The notes: generated by a model not told the origin, from the letters alone. A stretch of DNA of 64,000 bases from Polyangiaceae bacterium (GCA_016933275.1 JAFGBI010000234.1:1-64000); one strand, 5' to 3'; positions 25,800 through 36,008 are shown, numbered from the stretch's first letter. Translations and numbers: made by a program.

Positions 25800-27310
25800 C
25801 CCAAGGTCAGACCCACCTGCCCGAGACGGGACGTGCGGACACCCTAAACACCAACGTCGTACCCGTGATCCTCGTCCCCGGCGTCATGGGAACCCGCCTC
25901 TTCATGCGGGGGGCGGGTCCCAATTGGGACCCCGCCAACGCGCTGGAGATGCTAAAATGGGTAGCCTGCGACCAACGCCGGGTGGCCCACCTACTCGATG
26001 CCGGGACCCCCGCCGACATCGCGATCGATCTCGTCAAGGCCGCGCAGAAGGCCATCGTGCGTCGCGAAGCGCTCATCGAGTGCGCCCGTCGGAGCCTACC
26101 GCCAGGAACCAGCTCGACGGTGAGCAGGGTCTACACCGACCGAGGCTGGGGCCAGGTCGTCTGGGGCTTCTACGGCCCCGTCCTCATGGAGCTCGAGGAG
26201 CGGCTCAACATGGAGGGAAGCGGCAGCATGCTCCGCCCCGTCTATGCCGTCGGCTATGACTGGCGCCAGAGCAACCGCAACAGCGGCCGGCACCTGATCA
26301 ATCGGATCCGCGCCATCCTGGCGCGCCATCCCCCTGCCCAAAGGGCCATCATCGTCTCCCACAGCATGGGCGGGCTGGTGACGCGGTCGGCACTGCGAGA
26401 CGGAGCGGACCAGCTCCTGGTCGGGGTGGTGCACACCGTCATGCCGAGCGACGGCGCCACCGTCGCCTACCGGCGGTTCCAGACAGGAGCGGTCGCTGCC
26501 TTCGACGCCAACGGGTTCTTCGACATCCCGAGCCACGTGTTGCGCGGGATCATGGGCACCACCCGGCTCGAGTACGCCGTGACGCAAGCGCGCTCGCGGG
26601 GCCCACTGGAACTCCTCCCCGCAGACACGTACCCGGAGCCGTTCGTCACGTTCCAGGACGGGACCACGAACCGGAACGTCACGGACATCTTCAACGAATA
26701 CCTGCGCCAGGATCCCCCCGGCATCGTGCCCCGGGCTGGCGAGCACGATCCCGACCAGATCATCCCGACCGCGCCTCCGGTCGGGATGGGCGGTGCCTTC
26801 CCCGGCATGTTCGAGCCCATCGTCATCCCCGGCTTCCGGGCAGAACAGGCCGACGTCGACGCGCTCAGCCGGAGTCTGCGCCAAGCCCGTGACTTCCTTC
26901 GCTTCCTGCATGGGCCCGCGCCGACCGCGCATCCGCGCACAATCGTTCTGCTCGGTGACGAGCATACGACGGACCTGACCTTCAACTGGCAAGCCGCAAC
27001 GCCCAACGTGCGCGATCGGTTCAACGCCAAGGTGGGCCGAGGACCGCGCGGCGATGGAACGGTTCCCGCCGCCAGCGCCGAGTTCCGAGACGCCGCCCCG
27101 GCGCCCACCGATCGCGGCACCTACCCGGTGGAACACGCCGCCTGCTTCGCGGACCCCGTATTCCGGCTGGTGGTCGAGCTCGGGGTCCGGCGGCAGCTAT
27201 CGCAGGTCGGCGTGTTTCCACCCACGGCGCCGCCACCGCCACCACCGCCCACTGACGACGAGCTCGACGGGGGCGTAGACGACCTACCGGGTGGCGTCGG
27301 CGACGACTAG
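25796..27310 (+). CDS. LCAT-like alpha/beta hydrolase (lipase/acyltransferase)
   Basis: Protein of 504 aa starting at GTG 25796, coupled to the previous stop; the 898-aa track ORF begins in a wrong-frame region. Lecithin:cholesterol acyltransferase-like features are VPVILVPGVMGTRLF (oxyanion region, about 25), YDWRQSNRNSG (about 155) and the nucleophile elbow IVSHSMGGLVTRSAL (Ser about 189). GDGTVPAAS and a C-terminal VEHAACF supply plausible Asp/His. No signal peptide is present, so export would need a dedicated system or the enzyme is cytosolic. The C-terminus is Pro-rich and acidic. With the OmpA/peptidoglycan-binding gene upstream it could be a secreted phospholipase effector (inference). 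Confidence 0.82.
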   Translation: MTQGQTHLPETGRADTLNTNVVPVILVPGVMGTRLFMRGAGPNWDPANALEMLKWVACDQRRVAHLLDAGTPADIAIDLVKAAQKAIVRREALIECARRSLPPGTSSTVSRVYTDRGWGQVVWGFYGPVLMELEERLNMEGSGSMLRPVYAVGYDWRQSNRNSGRHLINRIRAILARHPPAQRAIIVSHSMGGLVTRSALRDGADQLLVGVVHTVMPSDGATVAYRRFQTGAVAAFDANGFFDIPSHVLRGIMGTTRLEYAVTQARSRGPLELLPADTYPEPFVTFQDGTTNRNVTDIFNEYLRQDPPGIVPRAGEHDPDQIIPTAPPVGMGGAFPGMFEPIVIPGFRAEQADVDALSRSLRQARDFLRFLHGPAPTAHPRTIVLLGDEHTTDLTFNWQAATPNVRDRFNAKVGRGPRGDGTVPAASAEFRDAAPAPTDRGTYPVEHAACFADPVFRLVVELGVRRQLSQVGVFPPTAPPPPPPPTDDELDGGVDDLPGGVGDD

Positions 27311-27326
27311 CCAGCCGTACCCGTCC

Positions 27327-28877
27327 TCACGGGCTCGGCGGCGGCGGCTGGGCTGGGGTCGCCCCAGCCGCCGGCGGGGCCACGATCGGGGCGTTGGACA
27401 CGATGATGTCGGCGGGATCGACATCCGAGTCTGCCTCGCAGGGCCCGAGCTGAATCGTGACGGTGCGCGTCAACTGGGAGCGGTTCATGAACTCGTACGC
27501 CAGCCGCGACACCTGGAAGCGACCATTGTCGCTGTCGGGAGCGCCAGTGGCGATGTCCGCTGCGCCAGGATTGAAATTGTACATGTCCTCGGCGTGAAGC
27601 GTCAGGACGATGTCGAAGCGCCGTCCCGTGGCCGGTTCAGTCACCACCTTCACGTCCGTGCTCAGCCAGATGGCGTGCCCGCCGATGGCTTTTTGCCAAT
27701 TCTCCGTGGCGGGGTACGGATACCGATTGCCGGCGCCCACCGACACGGCGTCGCTGACCATCGAGTAACTGTCCTCCCGTCGCTCGGGGGGAGTGAACGG
27801 GACCTTGGATTGGTGGAGCACCACCGCCGCGCGCACCGCGTCGTCCACCGCTGAGCGGAGCACCTTCCGACCGCTCGCGTCCTGTGCCACGAAGCGCTCG
27901 TAGCTGAAGGAGGACTCGGTTCCCCCACCGAAGAGGTAGTGTTCGTAGGCATCGGTCGCGTCAACGAGATCGGCGCGCAGGAGCTGAGCGCCAGCGAGCT
28001 GCGTCCTCCATTTCGTGAGCGCGAGGTGGTCACCCACGGTTGGATCTCGGTACTTGGACGAGTCGATGTTGCCGTTTCCGTCGTCGAGAAACCCGTGGTC
28101 GTGTTGGATGGCCGGAGCCGCCGCCGGCCCCTCCTTGAACCTGGCGATCTGCGGGGGCGGCGGGGGCGGCGGGGGCGTGGCGTCCGTGGCGACGTCCTTC
28201 GGCCCGCCGATGACGTCGCTCGCGTCCGCCAGCAGGATCGGCTCCGGGGGCGGCTCCTCCACGTACACCGCCTTCGGCTTCTGCGCCGAGATCGGGAACT
28301 CGCGGGTGACGAACAGAGGGATGTCCACGATCCCCGTGGTACCCAGCTCCGCCTCTGGCGCGCCCGCCACCTCGAGCTCCGCCTGGAGCTCGGCGTGGTG
28401 CCAGGTGCCGTCTGGCTCCTGGGGAAGCACGAGGTTCTCGTTGAGCCCCTCGCTGTCAGCCATGTTCTCGAACTGCCCAGCGGCGAACTCCAGCCCCAAC
28501 ACCCGACGGGGTCGGTGCGCCTCGGCAGAGCCCTTCTCCGGTGTCGGATCCAACTCAATCGGCTGCTCGTAGGTGAGGGCGCGCCCCCCTCCCGAGTCGG
28601 CATCGTTCACGAAGACCGGACGCCGTTCGGGACCGCGGAGCTCGACCTGGCCGGTCAACGACGCGAACAGTTCGAAGTCGGTGGCCTTCTCCGGCTGGAC
28701 ACGAGCGAGGTAGCGCGCGAAGAGCTTGAGCGTGGCTGGGACGCGGCCAATGTCCGGCGCCTGCGATTGGCCCGCCCCGAAGCCCGTCAAGGACACGCGA
28801 ACCCGGAGCACCGCGTTGATCTGCTCGGGCTGGGGGGTGGGAATGGGAGCGAGGATTGCTCGGATGCCGTGGGCCAC
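27327..28877 (-). CDS. hypothetical protein facing the lipase gene
   Basis: Protein of 516 aa from GTG 28877 (VAHGIRAILAPIPTPQP); the additional 158 residues of the track ORF are Arg/Ser-rich and probably untranslated. Beta-rich N-terminal half (LRVRVSLTGFG, LKLFARYLARVQPEKATDFELF), a Pro-rich hinge (eight consecutive Pro) at about 270, then a well-ordered C-terminal domain with EDMYNFNPGAADIATGAPDS and GRFQVSRLAYEFMNRSQLTR. The GRF..S.LA.EFMN pattern recurs in secreted toxin-like proteins in my memory, but I cannot name a family with confidence. It converges with the lipase operon, 16 bp apart. Unknown function; possible effector partner. Confidence 0.65.
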   Translation of the reverse strand: MAHGIRAILAPIPTPQPEQINAVLRVRVSLTGFGAGQSQAPDIGRVPATLKLFARYLARVQPEKATDFELFASLTGQVELRGPERRPVFVNDADSGGGRALTYEQPIELDPTPEKGSAEAHRPRRVLGLEFAAGQFENMADSEGLNENLVLPQEPDGTWHHAELQAELEVAGAPEAELGTTGIVDIPLFVTREFPISAQKPKAVYVEEPPPEPILLADASDVIGGPKDVATDATPPPPPPPPQIARFKEGPAAAPAIQHDHGFLDDGNGNIDSSKYRDPTVGDHLALTKWRTQLAGAQLLRADLVDATDAYEHYLFGGGTESSFSYERFVAQDASGRKVLRSAVDDAVRAAVVLHQSKVPFTPPERREDSYSMVSDAVSVGAGNRYPYPATENWQKAIGGHAIWLSTDVKVVTEPATGRRFDIVLTLHAEDMYNFNPGAADIATGAPDSDNGRFQVSRLAYEFMNRSQLTRTVTIQLGPCEADSDVDPADIIVSNAPIVAPPAAGATPAQPPPPSP

Positions 28878-29335
28878 GGCAGGACGGTAACATTTGGCGG
28901 GACCCACGGCCTCACCGTTCGCAGGGTCTGCGCTGGTGCGGTGGGGCGAGGAGGTGTCCAGTTTCGGGCGCCATCCGGGGGTTGATCGACGTCGACTGGT
29001 CCTGTCATTGAACGACGACTGCTTCTGCAGCCAGTCCGCCACGAGCGTGGAGACGGCCTTGACTTCCTCGGCGCTCCGTTGAACGTGGCAAGCGGTCCTC
29101 CAGGATCGGGAGCTCGAAGGGAACGAGCTACTGGATTGCCTTCGGGAGGGCCAGGGCGGCTCTGACCGCGAGCCGTTCCTGAACCAGACGGCCGCCGCCG
29201 AACGCGCAGCCACTCGGAACGGGAACCCCGCGCCTCCCACCTCCGTGGTCGAGCGCGCTCTCCCTCGGCATCCTGCTGCCGCGACGACCTCGGTCGGGAC
29301 AACCTTCGAAGGAGGTCGCGCGTCTCCCGGTCGTA
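28878..29335. other. intergenic stretch, possibly decayed coding DNA
   Basis: About 460 bp between two minus-strand genes. Both strands hold only short Arg/Ser/Pro-rich ORFs. The frame of the downstream 516-aa gene stays open across it, which is usual at this GC content. No hairpin-T-run or repeat is obvious. It must contain the promoter for the 516-aa gene. Confidence 0.4.
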
Positions 29336-32300
29336 CTACGGCACCACGCACACCTCGCTCAGGCCCGGTCCCACACGCCGGACCTCCACCCGCACGGGGA
29401 TGCGCTCCTTCATCTCCTCGACGTGGGTGACGAGACCTACCTGCTGGCCCTGGGCGTGGAGAGCGTCAAGCGCCTTCATCACGTGGCGCAGCGTGTCGCC
29501 GTCGAGGCTGCCGAAGCCCTCATCGATGAAGAGCGTCTCGATCGCCTGGCCACCGCTCACGAGGGTGGAGAGCGCAAGGGCCAGGGCGAGAGAGACCACG
29601 AAGGACTCGCCCCCCGAGAGCGTATGCACCGGGCGGGCCGTGTCGTAGTTGTCGTGATCCACGACCACGATGTGCATCGAGTCTCCGAGCTTCTCCAGCG
29701 TGTAGCGCGGCGTGATCTCGCCGAGGCGGAGGTTCGCGTGGACGAGGAGCATCTCAAGCGTGTACTGCTGCGCGAGCTGGCGAAAGGCCTTGCCATCGCG
29801 GGTGCCGACCAGCTCGTGGAGCTGCCCGAAGCGACCGGCGATCACCTGCTGGTCGGCGAGCCGCTGGGCGAGCTCGGCGCCGAGGACCCGGTGCGCGTCA
29901 TCGAGGCGGAGCTTCTCGTCGAGGGCACCCACCTCCTTCTGCAGGGCTTCGCGCCGGGCGTCGAGGGCTCGGCGACCGACCTCGAGCCACGGGAGGAGAT
30001 CCTCCGGCCGGGCGCGCGCGAAGTCAGCCGGTCCCGGCAGGATCCCGAGACGGAGCAGCTCCAGGGCGCGCGCGCAGGGGGGGCCGTGCTCCGCGAGGAG
30101 CAGGGCGGTCTCGCGGAGGTCCGCTTCCGCGCCCGTGAGCTGAGTCGACAGCCTCGTCTCGTCGGTCTCGGCAGCGCGCAGGGCGGCGTCGAGATCCGTC
30201 ACGGCCCGCGTGCGGTCCTCGAGGAGCTGCTGATGGCGCGCGCGCAGACCCTCCACCGGCCGTCCCTCCAGGAGCTCGCCCCGCTGCTGGCGAGCTCCCT
30301 CGAGCTTCGCCCGTCGTCCGGCGACGTCGGTTTCGACCTCGGCGACCTCGCGCCGCGCGGCGTCGCCGTCCCTGACCAGGGCCTCGACGGAGACGCCGAG
30401 CTTCTCCACCTCGTGACGGAGGGAATGCGCGTCCGCCTCGTTCCCCGCGTACTCGACGAGCGCCGCGAGCTCGCGCTCCGCGAACGCCTCCCCCTGCTGC
30501 TCGAGCCTCGGTTGCCAATCGGCGATGGGCCAGAGCGGCGCCAGCTTCTCTGCGGCGTTGTCCGAGGCCTCCTCCAGCTGCGCGAGCTCGTGCGCGAGGC
30601 GCTCGATCCGGTCGGCCAGGCCACGGAGCTCTCCCCTCGCCTTCTCCTGCGCGAGCTGCGCCTCCTTCAGTGCTCGGTGTGCCTCGCCCCAGCTCCGGTG
30701 GCGCTGCCGCAACGTCTGCAGCTGCTCGAGATCGCTGCACGCGAGGGCGGCCTCGTACTCGACCGCGATCGCGGCCGCCCGTTGCTCGGCAGCCTGCCGG
30801 CGCCGCACCGATTCCTCCATCCTATGTCGCGCCTCGTCTCGCTGTCCAACGAGCTCGCGCAGGTCCCGTTCGGCTCGATCGAGCTCATCCTTGAGGCGGC
30901 GTACCTGCTCCCGCAACGCGTCCTCCGTCTTGGATCGATAGGGGTGATCGGTCGCTCCGCACACCGGACAGGACTCGCCGGCCACCAGCCCTGCCCGGAG
31001 TCGCTCGACCGCCCCCTCGGTCACCTCGGCGCCGATCCGATGAGCATGGCGGGCGCGTTCATGGCGCAAGGCAGCCTCGCGCAGGAGCGGTTCAACCGCC
31101 GTGGCGTCGCGCTCGGCGCTGACGAATCGAGCGGCGTGGTCCGCGATCTCCGCGCCCAGGCGTAGCTGCTCCGCTCGCAGCTGGAGCTCGTCATCCAGCG
31201 CCGCCAGCCGAGCGACGTCGACGCCGTCGAGCTCGCCCGTGAATCTGGCCGCCTGCTCCCCGAGCACGGCGAGCGAGGTCGCCAGCGCGGGGAGTTGCTG
31301 CCGCTCCCGGTCGAGCTCAAGCTTCCGGCTCGGCTGCGCGCGGAGCGCGCCGAGGTAGATGTCGAGCTGCTCCTTCACGAACGCGCGCTCGCTGGCCCGG
31401 GGGGCAAGGTGCGCATGCGCCGCCAGCCAGGTCTCGCGCTCGACCAGCTCCCGCCGCCCGTTGTCCAGCCGGGCGCGCTCGCCGGCCAGCACCTGCTCGC
31501 GCTCGGCGAGCACGTCGCGCTTCGTTCTCAGCATCACCCGCCGCGACTCCAGCTCTTGCCCGAGCGCTGCGAGCTGGCTGTCGAGCGCGATCGCGCGGTC
31601 GAGCTCCGGCTGGAGGGAATGCCACTCGGCGCGGGCGCGCTCCGCTTCGTCTTGGGCCGCCGTGAGCCGCGGGCCGAGCTCGGTAAGCCGCTGGCGGAGC
31701 TCGGCGAGCGGCCCCGTGATGCGCTGGAAGACGTTCTCCGCAGTCCTTCGACGCTCGACGATGGTCTGCAACTGCCGCACGAGCTCTACCGAGACAGAAG
31801 CAGCGGCGAGATCACGCAGGCAGTCGCTCCGCCGCACCTCCACCTGCGCCCGGACTACGTCATCGAGGAGGGTCAAGGTCTCGCGCTGGCTCACCAGGGT
31901 TCGGAGCCGCTCGTCCTCGGCCCGCCGTCGGTCCGCGATGGCGCGGCCGATCCTCGTGTAGATCTCGGTGCCGGTGAGCCGCTCGAGGATCTGCGGGCGC
32001 TCGTCGGTATCGTTCGCCTTGAGGAAGGCCGCGAACTGCCCCTGGGCGAGGAGCACCGTGCGGGTAAACTGCGCGAAATCAAGGCCGACCAGCGCCTGGA
32101 TCCGCTGCGCGCATTCCTGCTTGCGGTTGGCGAGCAGCTGCCCGGAGCGGAGGTCCAAGAGGTAGATGTCCTCCTGGGAATGGGCACCCCGGCGCTTGGG
32201 GGCCCGGTAGCCCCAGTGCGCGCGATAGCGCAGGCCGTCACTCGCCAAGAACTCTGCTTCGGCGTGGGCGGTGGCCGCACCGCGTCGGATCACGTGGCGG

Positions 32301-32545
32301 GCATCGCCGAGCGTGGCCTCGCCGAGCGCGCTCTCGAAGGCGATCCCTCGCGCGCCCGCCCCGCTCAGGCGAGGCACCTCATGATAGAGCGCTAGGCACA
32401 GGGCATCGAGCAGGGAGCTCTTGCCCGAGCCAGTAGGCCCCACGATGGCGAAGACCCCTGCCGAGCGGAGGGGCTCTCGATCGAGATCCACCACGAACGT
32501 GCCCAGCGACGCGATGTTGGAGCCGGAGATGGAGAGGACCCTCAC
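29336..32545 (-). CDS. sbcC: exonuclease SbcCD ATPase subunit
   Basis: Protein of 1069 aa, typical SbcC length. The N-terminal Walker A is IVGPTGSGKSSLLDALCLAL. Long coiled-coil arms rich in Glu, Arg, Ala and Leu flank a zinc hook ESCPVCGATDHPY. The C-terminal ATPase half has HTLSGGESFVVSLALAL (signature) and ETLFIDEGFGSLD (Walker B). With SbcD it forms the Mre11/Rad50-like nuclease that opens DNA hairpins and processes double-strand ends. Its GTG overlaps the sbcD stop by GTGA, with a GGAGG-rich ribosome binding site inside the end of sbcD. Confidence 0.96.
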   Translation of the reverse strand: MRVLSISGSNIASLGTFVVDLDREPLRSAGVFAIVGPTGSGKSSLLDALCLALYHEVPRLSGAGARGIAFESALGEATLGDARHVIRRGAATAHAEAEFLASDGLRYRAHWGYRAPKRRGAHSQEDIYLLDLRSGQLLANRKQECAQRIQALVGLDFAQFTRTVLLAQGQFAAFLKANDTDERPQILERLTGTEIYTRIGRAIADRRRAEDERLRTLVSQRETLTLLDDVVRAQVEVRRSDCLRDLAAASVSVELVRQLQTIVERRRTAENVFQRITGPLAELRQRLTELGPRLTAAQDEAERARAEWHSLQPELDRAIALDSQLAALGQELESRRVMLRTKRDVLAEREQVLAGERARLDNGRRELVERETWLAAHAHLAPRASERAFVKEQLDIYLGALRAQPSRKLELDRERQQLPALATSLAVLGEQAARFTGELDGVDVARLAALDDELQLRAEQLRLGAEIADHAARFVSAERDATAVEPLLREAALRHERARHAHRIGAEVTEGAVERLRAGLVAGESCPVCGATDHPYRSKTEDALREQVRRLKDELDRAERDLRELVGQRDEARHRMEESVRRRQAAEQRAAAIAVEYEAALACSDLEQLQTLRQRHRSWGEAHRALKEAQLAQEKARGELRGLADRIERLAHELAQLEEASDNAAEKLAPLWPIADWQPRLEQQGEAFAERELAALVEYAGNEADAHSLRHEVEKLGVSVEALVRDGDAARREVAEVETDVAGRRAKLEGARQQRGELLEGRPVEGLRARHQQLLEDRTRAVTDLDAALRAAETDETRLSTQLTGAEADLRETALLLAEHGPPCARALELLRLGILPGPADFARARPEDLLPWLEVGRRALDARREALQKEVGALDEKLRLDDAHRVLGAELAQRLADQQVIAGRFGQLHELVGTRDGKAFRQLAQQYTLEMLLVHANLRLGEITPRYTLEKLGDSMHIVVVDHDNYDTARPVHTLSGGESFVVSLALALALSTLVSGGQAIETLFIDEGFGSLDGDTLRHVMKALDALHAQGQQVGLVTHVEEMKERIPVRVEVRRVGPGLSEVCVVP

Positions 32546-33825
32546 GCGGACTCCCCCTCCGTCATCACCGCGGTCATGACCTCTTCGAACGCCGCCCGGA
32601 CGGGATCGGGCGGTGGTGCCCCGTGCCTGCGCTGCCAGGCGAGCGCGAAGACCTCGAGCGGCGCGGCCCGATCACCGAGGCGCCAGGTGGGCTCGGCAGC
32701 GGCCCGGGACTCGCCGACCATCGGTGCAGGAGCCTCGGGGGGAAACCGGCGGGGAGAGCCGACGAGGCGCAACGGCCTCCCCGAGCAGAGCTTCTCCACG
32801 CGCGCGCGGAGATCGGGCAAGGTCCCATCGTCCAGGAGCTCGAGCTCGACGAAGGGGTAGAGGGCGCGAGGCCTGTCCGCGTAGTCCGCCCAGGCCACGG
32901 CCGCGAACGCCCTGGCGAGGTCGTCCCAGCTCCCCGGCTGTTCGGGGATGCGCAGGAGGGGGACGAAGACGGGCACCTCGATCTCGCTCACCGCTGGCGT
33001 GGCCCCCCGCGCGGCGAGCTCGACGAGCAGGATCCGATGACGATAGCGCCGCTCGTCGAAGTCGATGGCGAAGGGGCTGCCACTGTAGTGGATCCGTTCA
33101 CCACCCACCCGCTGACCACGGTGCAGGTGCCCCAGCGCAAGGTAGTCGAGCCCCTCGGCGATCCCCTCGACGCCGATCCCGTCGATCCCACCCACGAGGA
33201 GGTGCTCGCTGCCCGCCTTCTGGCCCCCACCGAGCGTGAGGTGCCCCATGCCGATCAAGGGCTTCTCGGGGGCGAGACGCTCGGCCTGCGCGCGGAGCGT
33301 GGCGTACAGAGCGCCGAGGCTCCGTTCGTACGCGACCGCCGGGGACTCGTCCGGCCCGAGACGGCAATCGAGGTCGGACACCCGCAGAAAGGGCACCGCG
33401 AGGCAGACCGCAAGGAGGTCACCCCGAACGTCGCGGAGGGGGACCAGCGCCTTCTCGGCCAGGTCGGGAGCGCGTTGGTCGAGCCCGCCGACGATCGCGA
33501 GCCGGCCCAGGGCTTGGCCGAAGGGGCGCGCGGTCTCGAGCCGCAGCGCGGAGTCGTGATTCCCCCCGGTGAGAACGACGGTCGTGTGCGGACAGTCCCG
33601 ATGCATCCCCACGAGGAAGTCCGCGAGCCACCGCTGGGCCGGCGCGGACGGGCTCACGATGTCGTAGATGTCGCCCGCGACGAGCAGGGCGTCCACCTTC
33701 GCTGCTCGGCATTGCTGGCGCAGCCATTCGAGGAACCGCCCCTGCTCGTCGAGACGATCGTGACCCGCCAGATCGAGCCCGAGGTGCCAATCGGAGGTGT
33801 GGATGAAGCGCACGACCCGCATCAT
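32542..33825 (-). CDS. sbcD: exonuclease SbcCD nuclease subunit
   Basis: Protein of 427 aa from the double ATG at 33825/33822; the track start 28 codons earlier is less likely because the phosphoesterase fold begins MMRVVRFIHTSDWHLG. Metallophosphatase motifs are complete: TSDWHLG, AGDIYD, TGGNHD, and the late GHLHRGQ. The long C-terminal capping region is normal for SbcD. Partner of SbcC, with Mn-dependent nuclease activity. The gene is divergent from the CotH-like lipoprotein gene 185 bp away. Confidence 0.95.
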   Translation of the reverse strand: MMRVVRFIHTSDWHLGLDLAGHDRLDEQGRFLEWLRQQCRAAKVDALLVAGDIYDIVSPSAPAQRWLADFLVGMHRDCPHTTVVLTGGNHDSALRLETARPFGQALGRLAIVGGLDQRAPDLAEKALVPLRDVRGDLLAVCLAVPFLRVSDLDCRLGPDESPAVAYERSLGALYATLRAQAERLAPEKPLIGMGHLTLGGGQKAGSEHLLVGGIDGIGVEGIAEGLDYLALGHLHRGQRVGGERIHYSGSPFAIDFDERRYRHRILLVELAARGATPAVSEIEVPVFVPLLRIPEQPGSWDDLARAFAAVAWADYADRPRALYPFVELELLDDGTLPDLRARVEKLCSGRPLRLVGSPRRFPPEAPAPMVGESRAAAEPTWRLGDRAAPLEVFALAWQRRHGAPPPDPVRAAFEEVMTAVMTEGESA

Positions 33826-34010
33826 GCTCGATTCTGGACCGATCGGCTCCTTCCTCGAGCAGCTCCGAAGCGTGAGCCGGAATCCGCGGGACGGGTGACT
33901 GACGGGCATCGCGCTTGCGTGCTCCTCGGTCGCCGGGCCACAATCCCGTCCCGCGCGGTCCCGGGTCGGGCCGGGAGGGCAGTCAAGGAACGAGCGTCGG
34001 GAGGACGACG

Positions 34011-36008
34011 ATGAGAAGCTCTGTCGGTTGGGTGCTTGGCCTCGGGTGGTGGGTGTTGGCCTGCAGCGGCACGAGCCAGGACGAACCCCTCACCTCCCTC
34101 GGGTCTGGCGGCACCAACGCGGAGGGCAACGAGCGCGCCGGCGCGGGGAATGGCGGGGCGGGCAACCCCTGCGGCTCCGCCGATCCGACCCTGGCCGAAG
34201 CGGACGCGGAGGAGCTCTTCGGGTTTGCCACGGTGCCGACCTTCGATCTCTTCCTCCCCGCGGACGATTGGGAGGCGCTCGAGCTCCACGCCGTGGACGA
34301 GCAATTCACCGAGGCCGAGGCCTGCTTCGAGGGGCGCTCGATCGGCCGGGTGGGGCTCCGGTTCAAGGGGTCCTACGGCTCGCTCTACAACTGCTTCGAG
34401 GAACCCGGGGTCAACACCTGCCGCAAGCTCGGGATGAAGCTCAAGTTCGACAAGTACGACCCGGACCAGCGCTTCTTCGGCCTGAAGCGCCTGAACCTCC
34501 AGGGAAACCGCTACGACGCCACCTATCTCAAGGAACGGCTCGCCTACGACATCTATCGGGCCGCCGGGATCGTCTCCCCCCGGGCGGCCTGGGCGCTCGT
34601 GCGCGTCAACGACGAACCGCAGGGCCTGTTCGGGATGGTCGAGGCAATCGACGGCCGGTTCACGGCGGATCGCTGGCCCGAGAACGGGGACCAGAATCTC
34701 TACAAAGAGACCTGGCCCATCAACACCGACGCCGAGTGGGTGACCGAGCGACTCAGGACCAACGAAGAAACGGCGGACGTCTCCGCCTTCGTCGCGTTCT
34801 CGCAAGCGATGCTGGACGTCGACGAGACGGACGGCGAGCGCTTGCGTGAGACCCTCGGGCGGTTCGTGGACCTCGACTACTTCGCCCGCTACATGGCGGC
34901 AGACGATGCCGTGGCCGCCTACGACGGCGTCACGGCCTACTACACGAGCAGCGACGCGCTGTGGTCCGGGAACCACAACTTCTACCTCTACCAGGAGGCA
35001 CCCGAACACTTCACGATCATCCCCTGGGACCTCGAGTCGTCGATGCTCCCGAACACCGGGTTCGGTGACGTGCCGCACTGGACCCGAGTGCCGGAGGACT
35101 GCGGCGAGCGCTACCACGCGTGGGGTACCGAGGTACTGGCGATCGCGCCCGGTTGCGACCGCGTGTTCCGCGCGCTGGCCGCCGATCTCACGAGCTACCG
35201 CGAAGCCGGCGAGGCGCTCCTCGCGGGCCCATTCTCCGAGGAGATGCTCCTCGCGGCCATCGACGAGCACGCGGCGTTCATCCGCGAGCACGCCGTCGCC
35301 GACCCGCACGGCCCGGGCGAAACGGCCTTCGAGAGCGACCTCCAGTATCTGAAGAGCCAGCTGCCCCTCCTCGTCGCTCGCTTCGAGCACCTGCTGACCG
35401 GCGATACCTGGACCAGCCTCTCGTTCGGCACGACCGTGGTGAACGGCTTCGAGGAACAGGACGATTTCGGCCTCGTCATGGGCCCAGAGTTCCTGGCGAA
35501 CCCGACGTCGACCATTTCCATCGCGATCAACACGACGAACCCGATGGGAGGGGGCCAGGATGTCCTGATGAGCTTCGAATATCGAAACGAGGACGAACCC
35601 TGGCAGCAATGGATCCACTACCGGGCCCCGCTGGCGGAGGGTCTGGTGGACGTGCGCTCGATGACCGGTATCCGCATGTGGGTGCGCGCGGACCAGCCGC
35701 GGATCTTGCGGTTCGACCTCGACAGCCCGGAGGAATCGGCGGCGGTGGAGGGGATCCGCCTCGGCTGGGAGGTGCCGCTCACCTCGGAGCCGACGCAGGT
35801 GGAGGTGCGGTTCGCCGACGCGCGCGTGCCCGATTGGGCCATCGATCAAGGTCGTGACCCCGGCGACGACCCGCAAGCCATCCTGGCCAACGTGAGCGGG
35901 CTCGCCTTCCACCCGATGTGCGTCAATCGGGGCTCGACCGGGTTCCTCCCCGAAGGCGAGACGGACGCCGGGTTCTTCGCGGTGGACGACCTCGAGTTCT
36001 TCAGGTGA
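34011..36008 (+). CDS. CotH-kinase-family surface lipoprotein
   Basis: Protein of 665 aa. GGGAGG lies eight bases before the ATG. Signal peptide SVGWVLGLGWWVLAC ends in a lipobox Cys, followed by a Gly/Asn/Ala-rich linker. Residues about 65-455 match the CotH family (PF08757): RVGLRFKGSYGS, KFDKYDPDQRFFGLKRLNLQ, YLKERLAYDIYRAAGI, NEPQGLF-type region and IIPWDLESSM with the conserved Asp. CotH proteins are atypical secreted protein kinases. The C-terminal 200 residues form a beta-rich, carbohydrate-binding-like domain (FRVWVRADQPRILRF-type). The longer track ORF (33915) is Arg-rich upstream of this start. Confidence 0.87.
   Translation: MRSSVGWVLGLGWWVLACSGTSQDEPLTSLGSGGTNAEGNERAGAGNGGAGNPCGSADPTLAEADAEELFGFATVPTFDLFLPADDWEALELHAVDEQFTEAEACFEGRSIGRVGLRFKGSYGSLYNCFEEPGVNTCRKLGMKLKFDKYDPDQRFFGLKRLNLQGNRYDATYLKERLAYDIYRAAGIVSPRAAWALVRVNDEPQGLFGMVEAIDGRFTADRWPENGDQNLYKETWPINTDAEWVTERLRTNEETADVSAFVAFSQAMLDVDETDGERLRETLGRFVDLDYFARYMAADDAVAAYDGVTAYYTSSDALWSGNHNFYLYQEAPEHFTIIPWDLESSMLPNTGFGDVPHWTRVPEDCGERYHAWGTEVLAIAPGCDRVFRALAADLTSYREAGEALLAGPFSEEMLLAAIDEHAAFIREHAVADPHGPGETAFESDLQYLKSQLPLLVARFEHLLTGDTWTSLSFGTTVVNGFEEQDDFGLVMGPEFLANPTSTISIAINTTNPMGGGQDVLMSFEYRNEDEPWQQWIHYRAPLAEGLVDVRSMTGIRMWVRADQPRILRFDLDSPEESAAVEGIRLGWEVPLTSEPTQVEVRFADARVPDWAIDQGRDPGDDPQAILANVSGLAFHPMCVNRGSTGFLPEGETDAGFFAVDDLEFFR

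Noticed and set aside
29423-31165. 580-aa plus-strand ORF
   Set aside because: Antisense shadow of sbcC, whose minus-strand product has complete Walker motifs, zinc hook and coiled coils.
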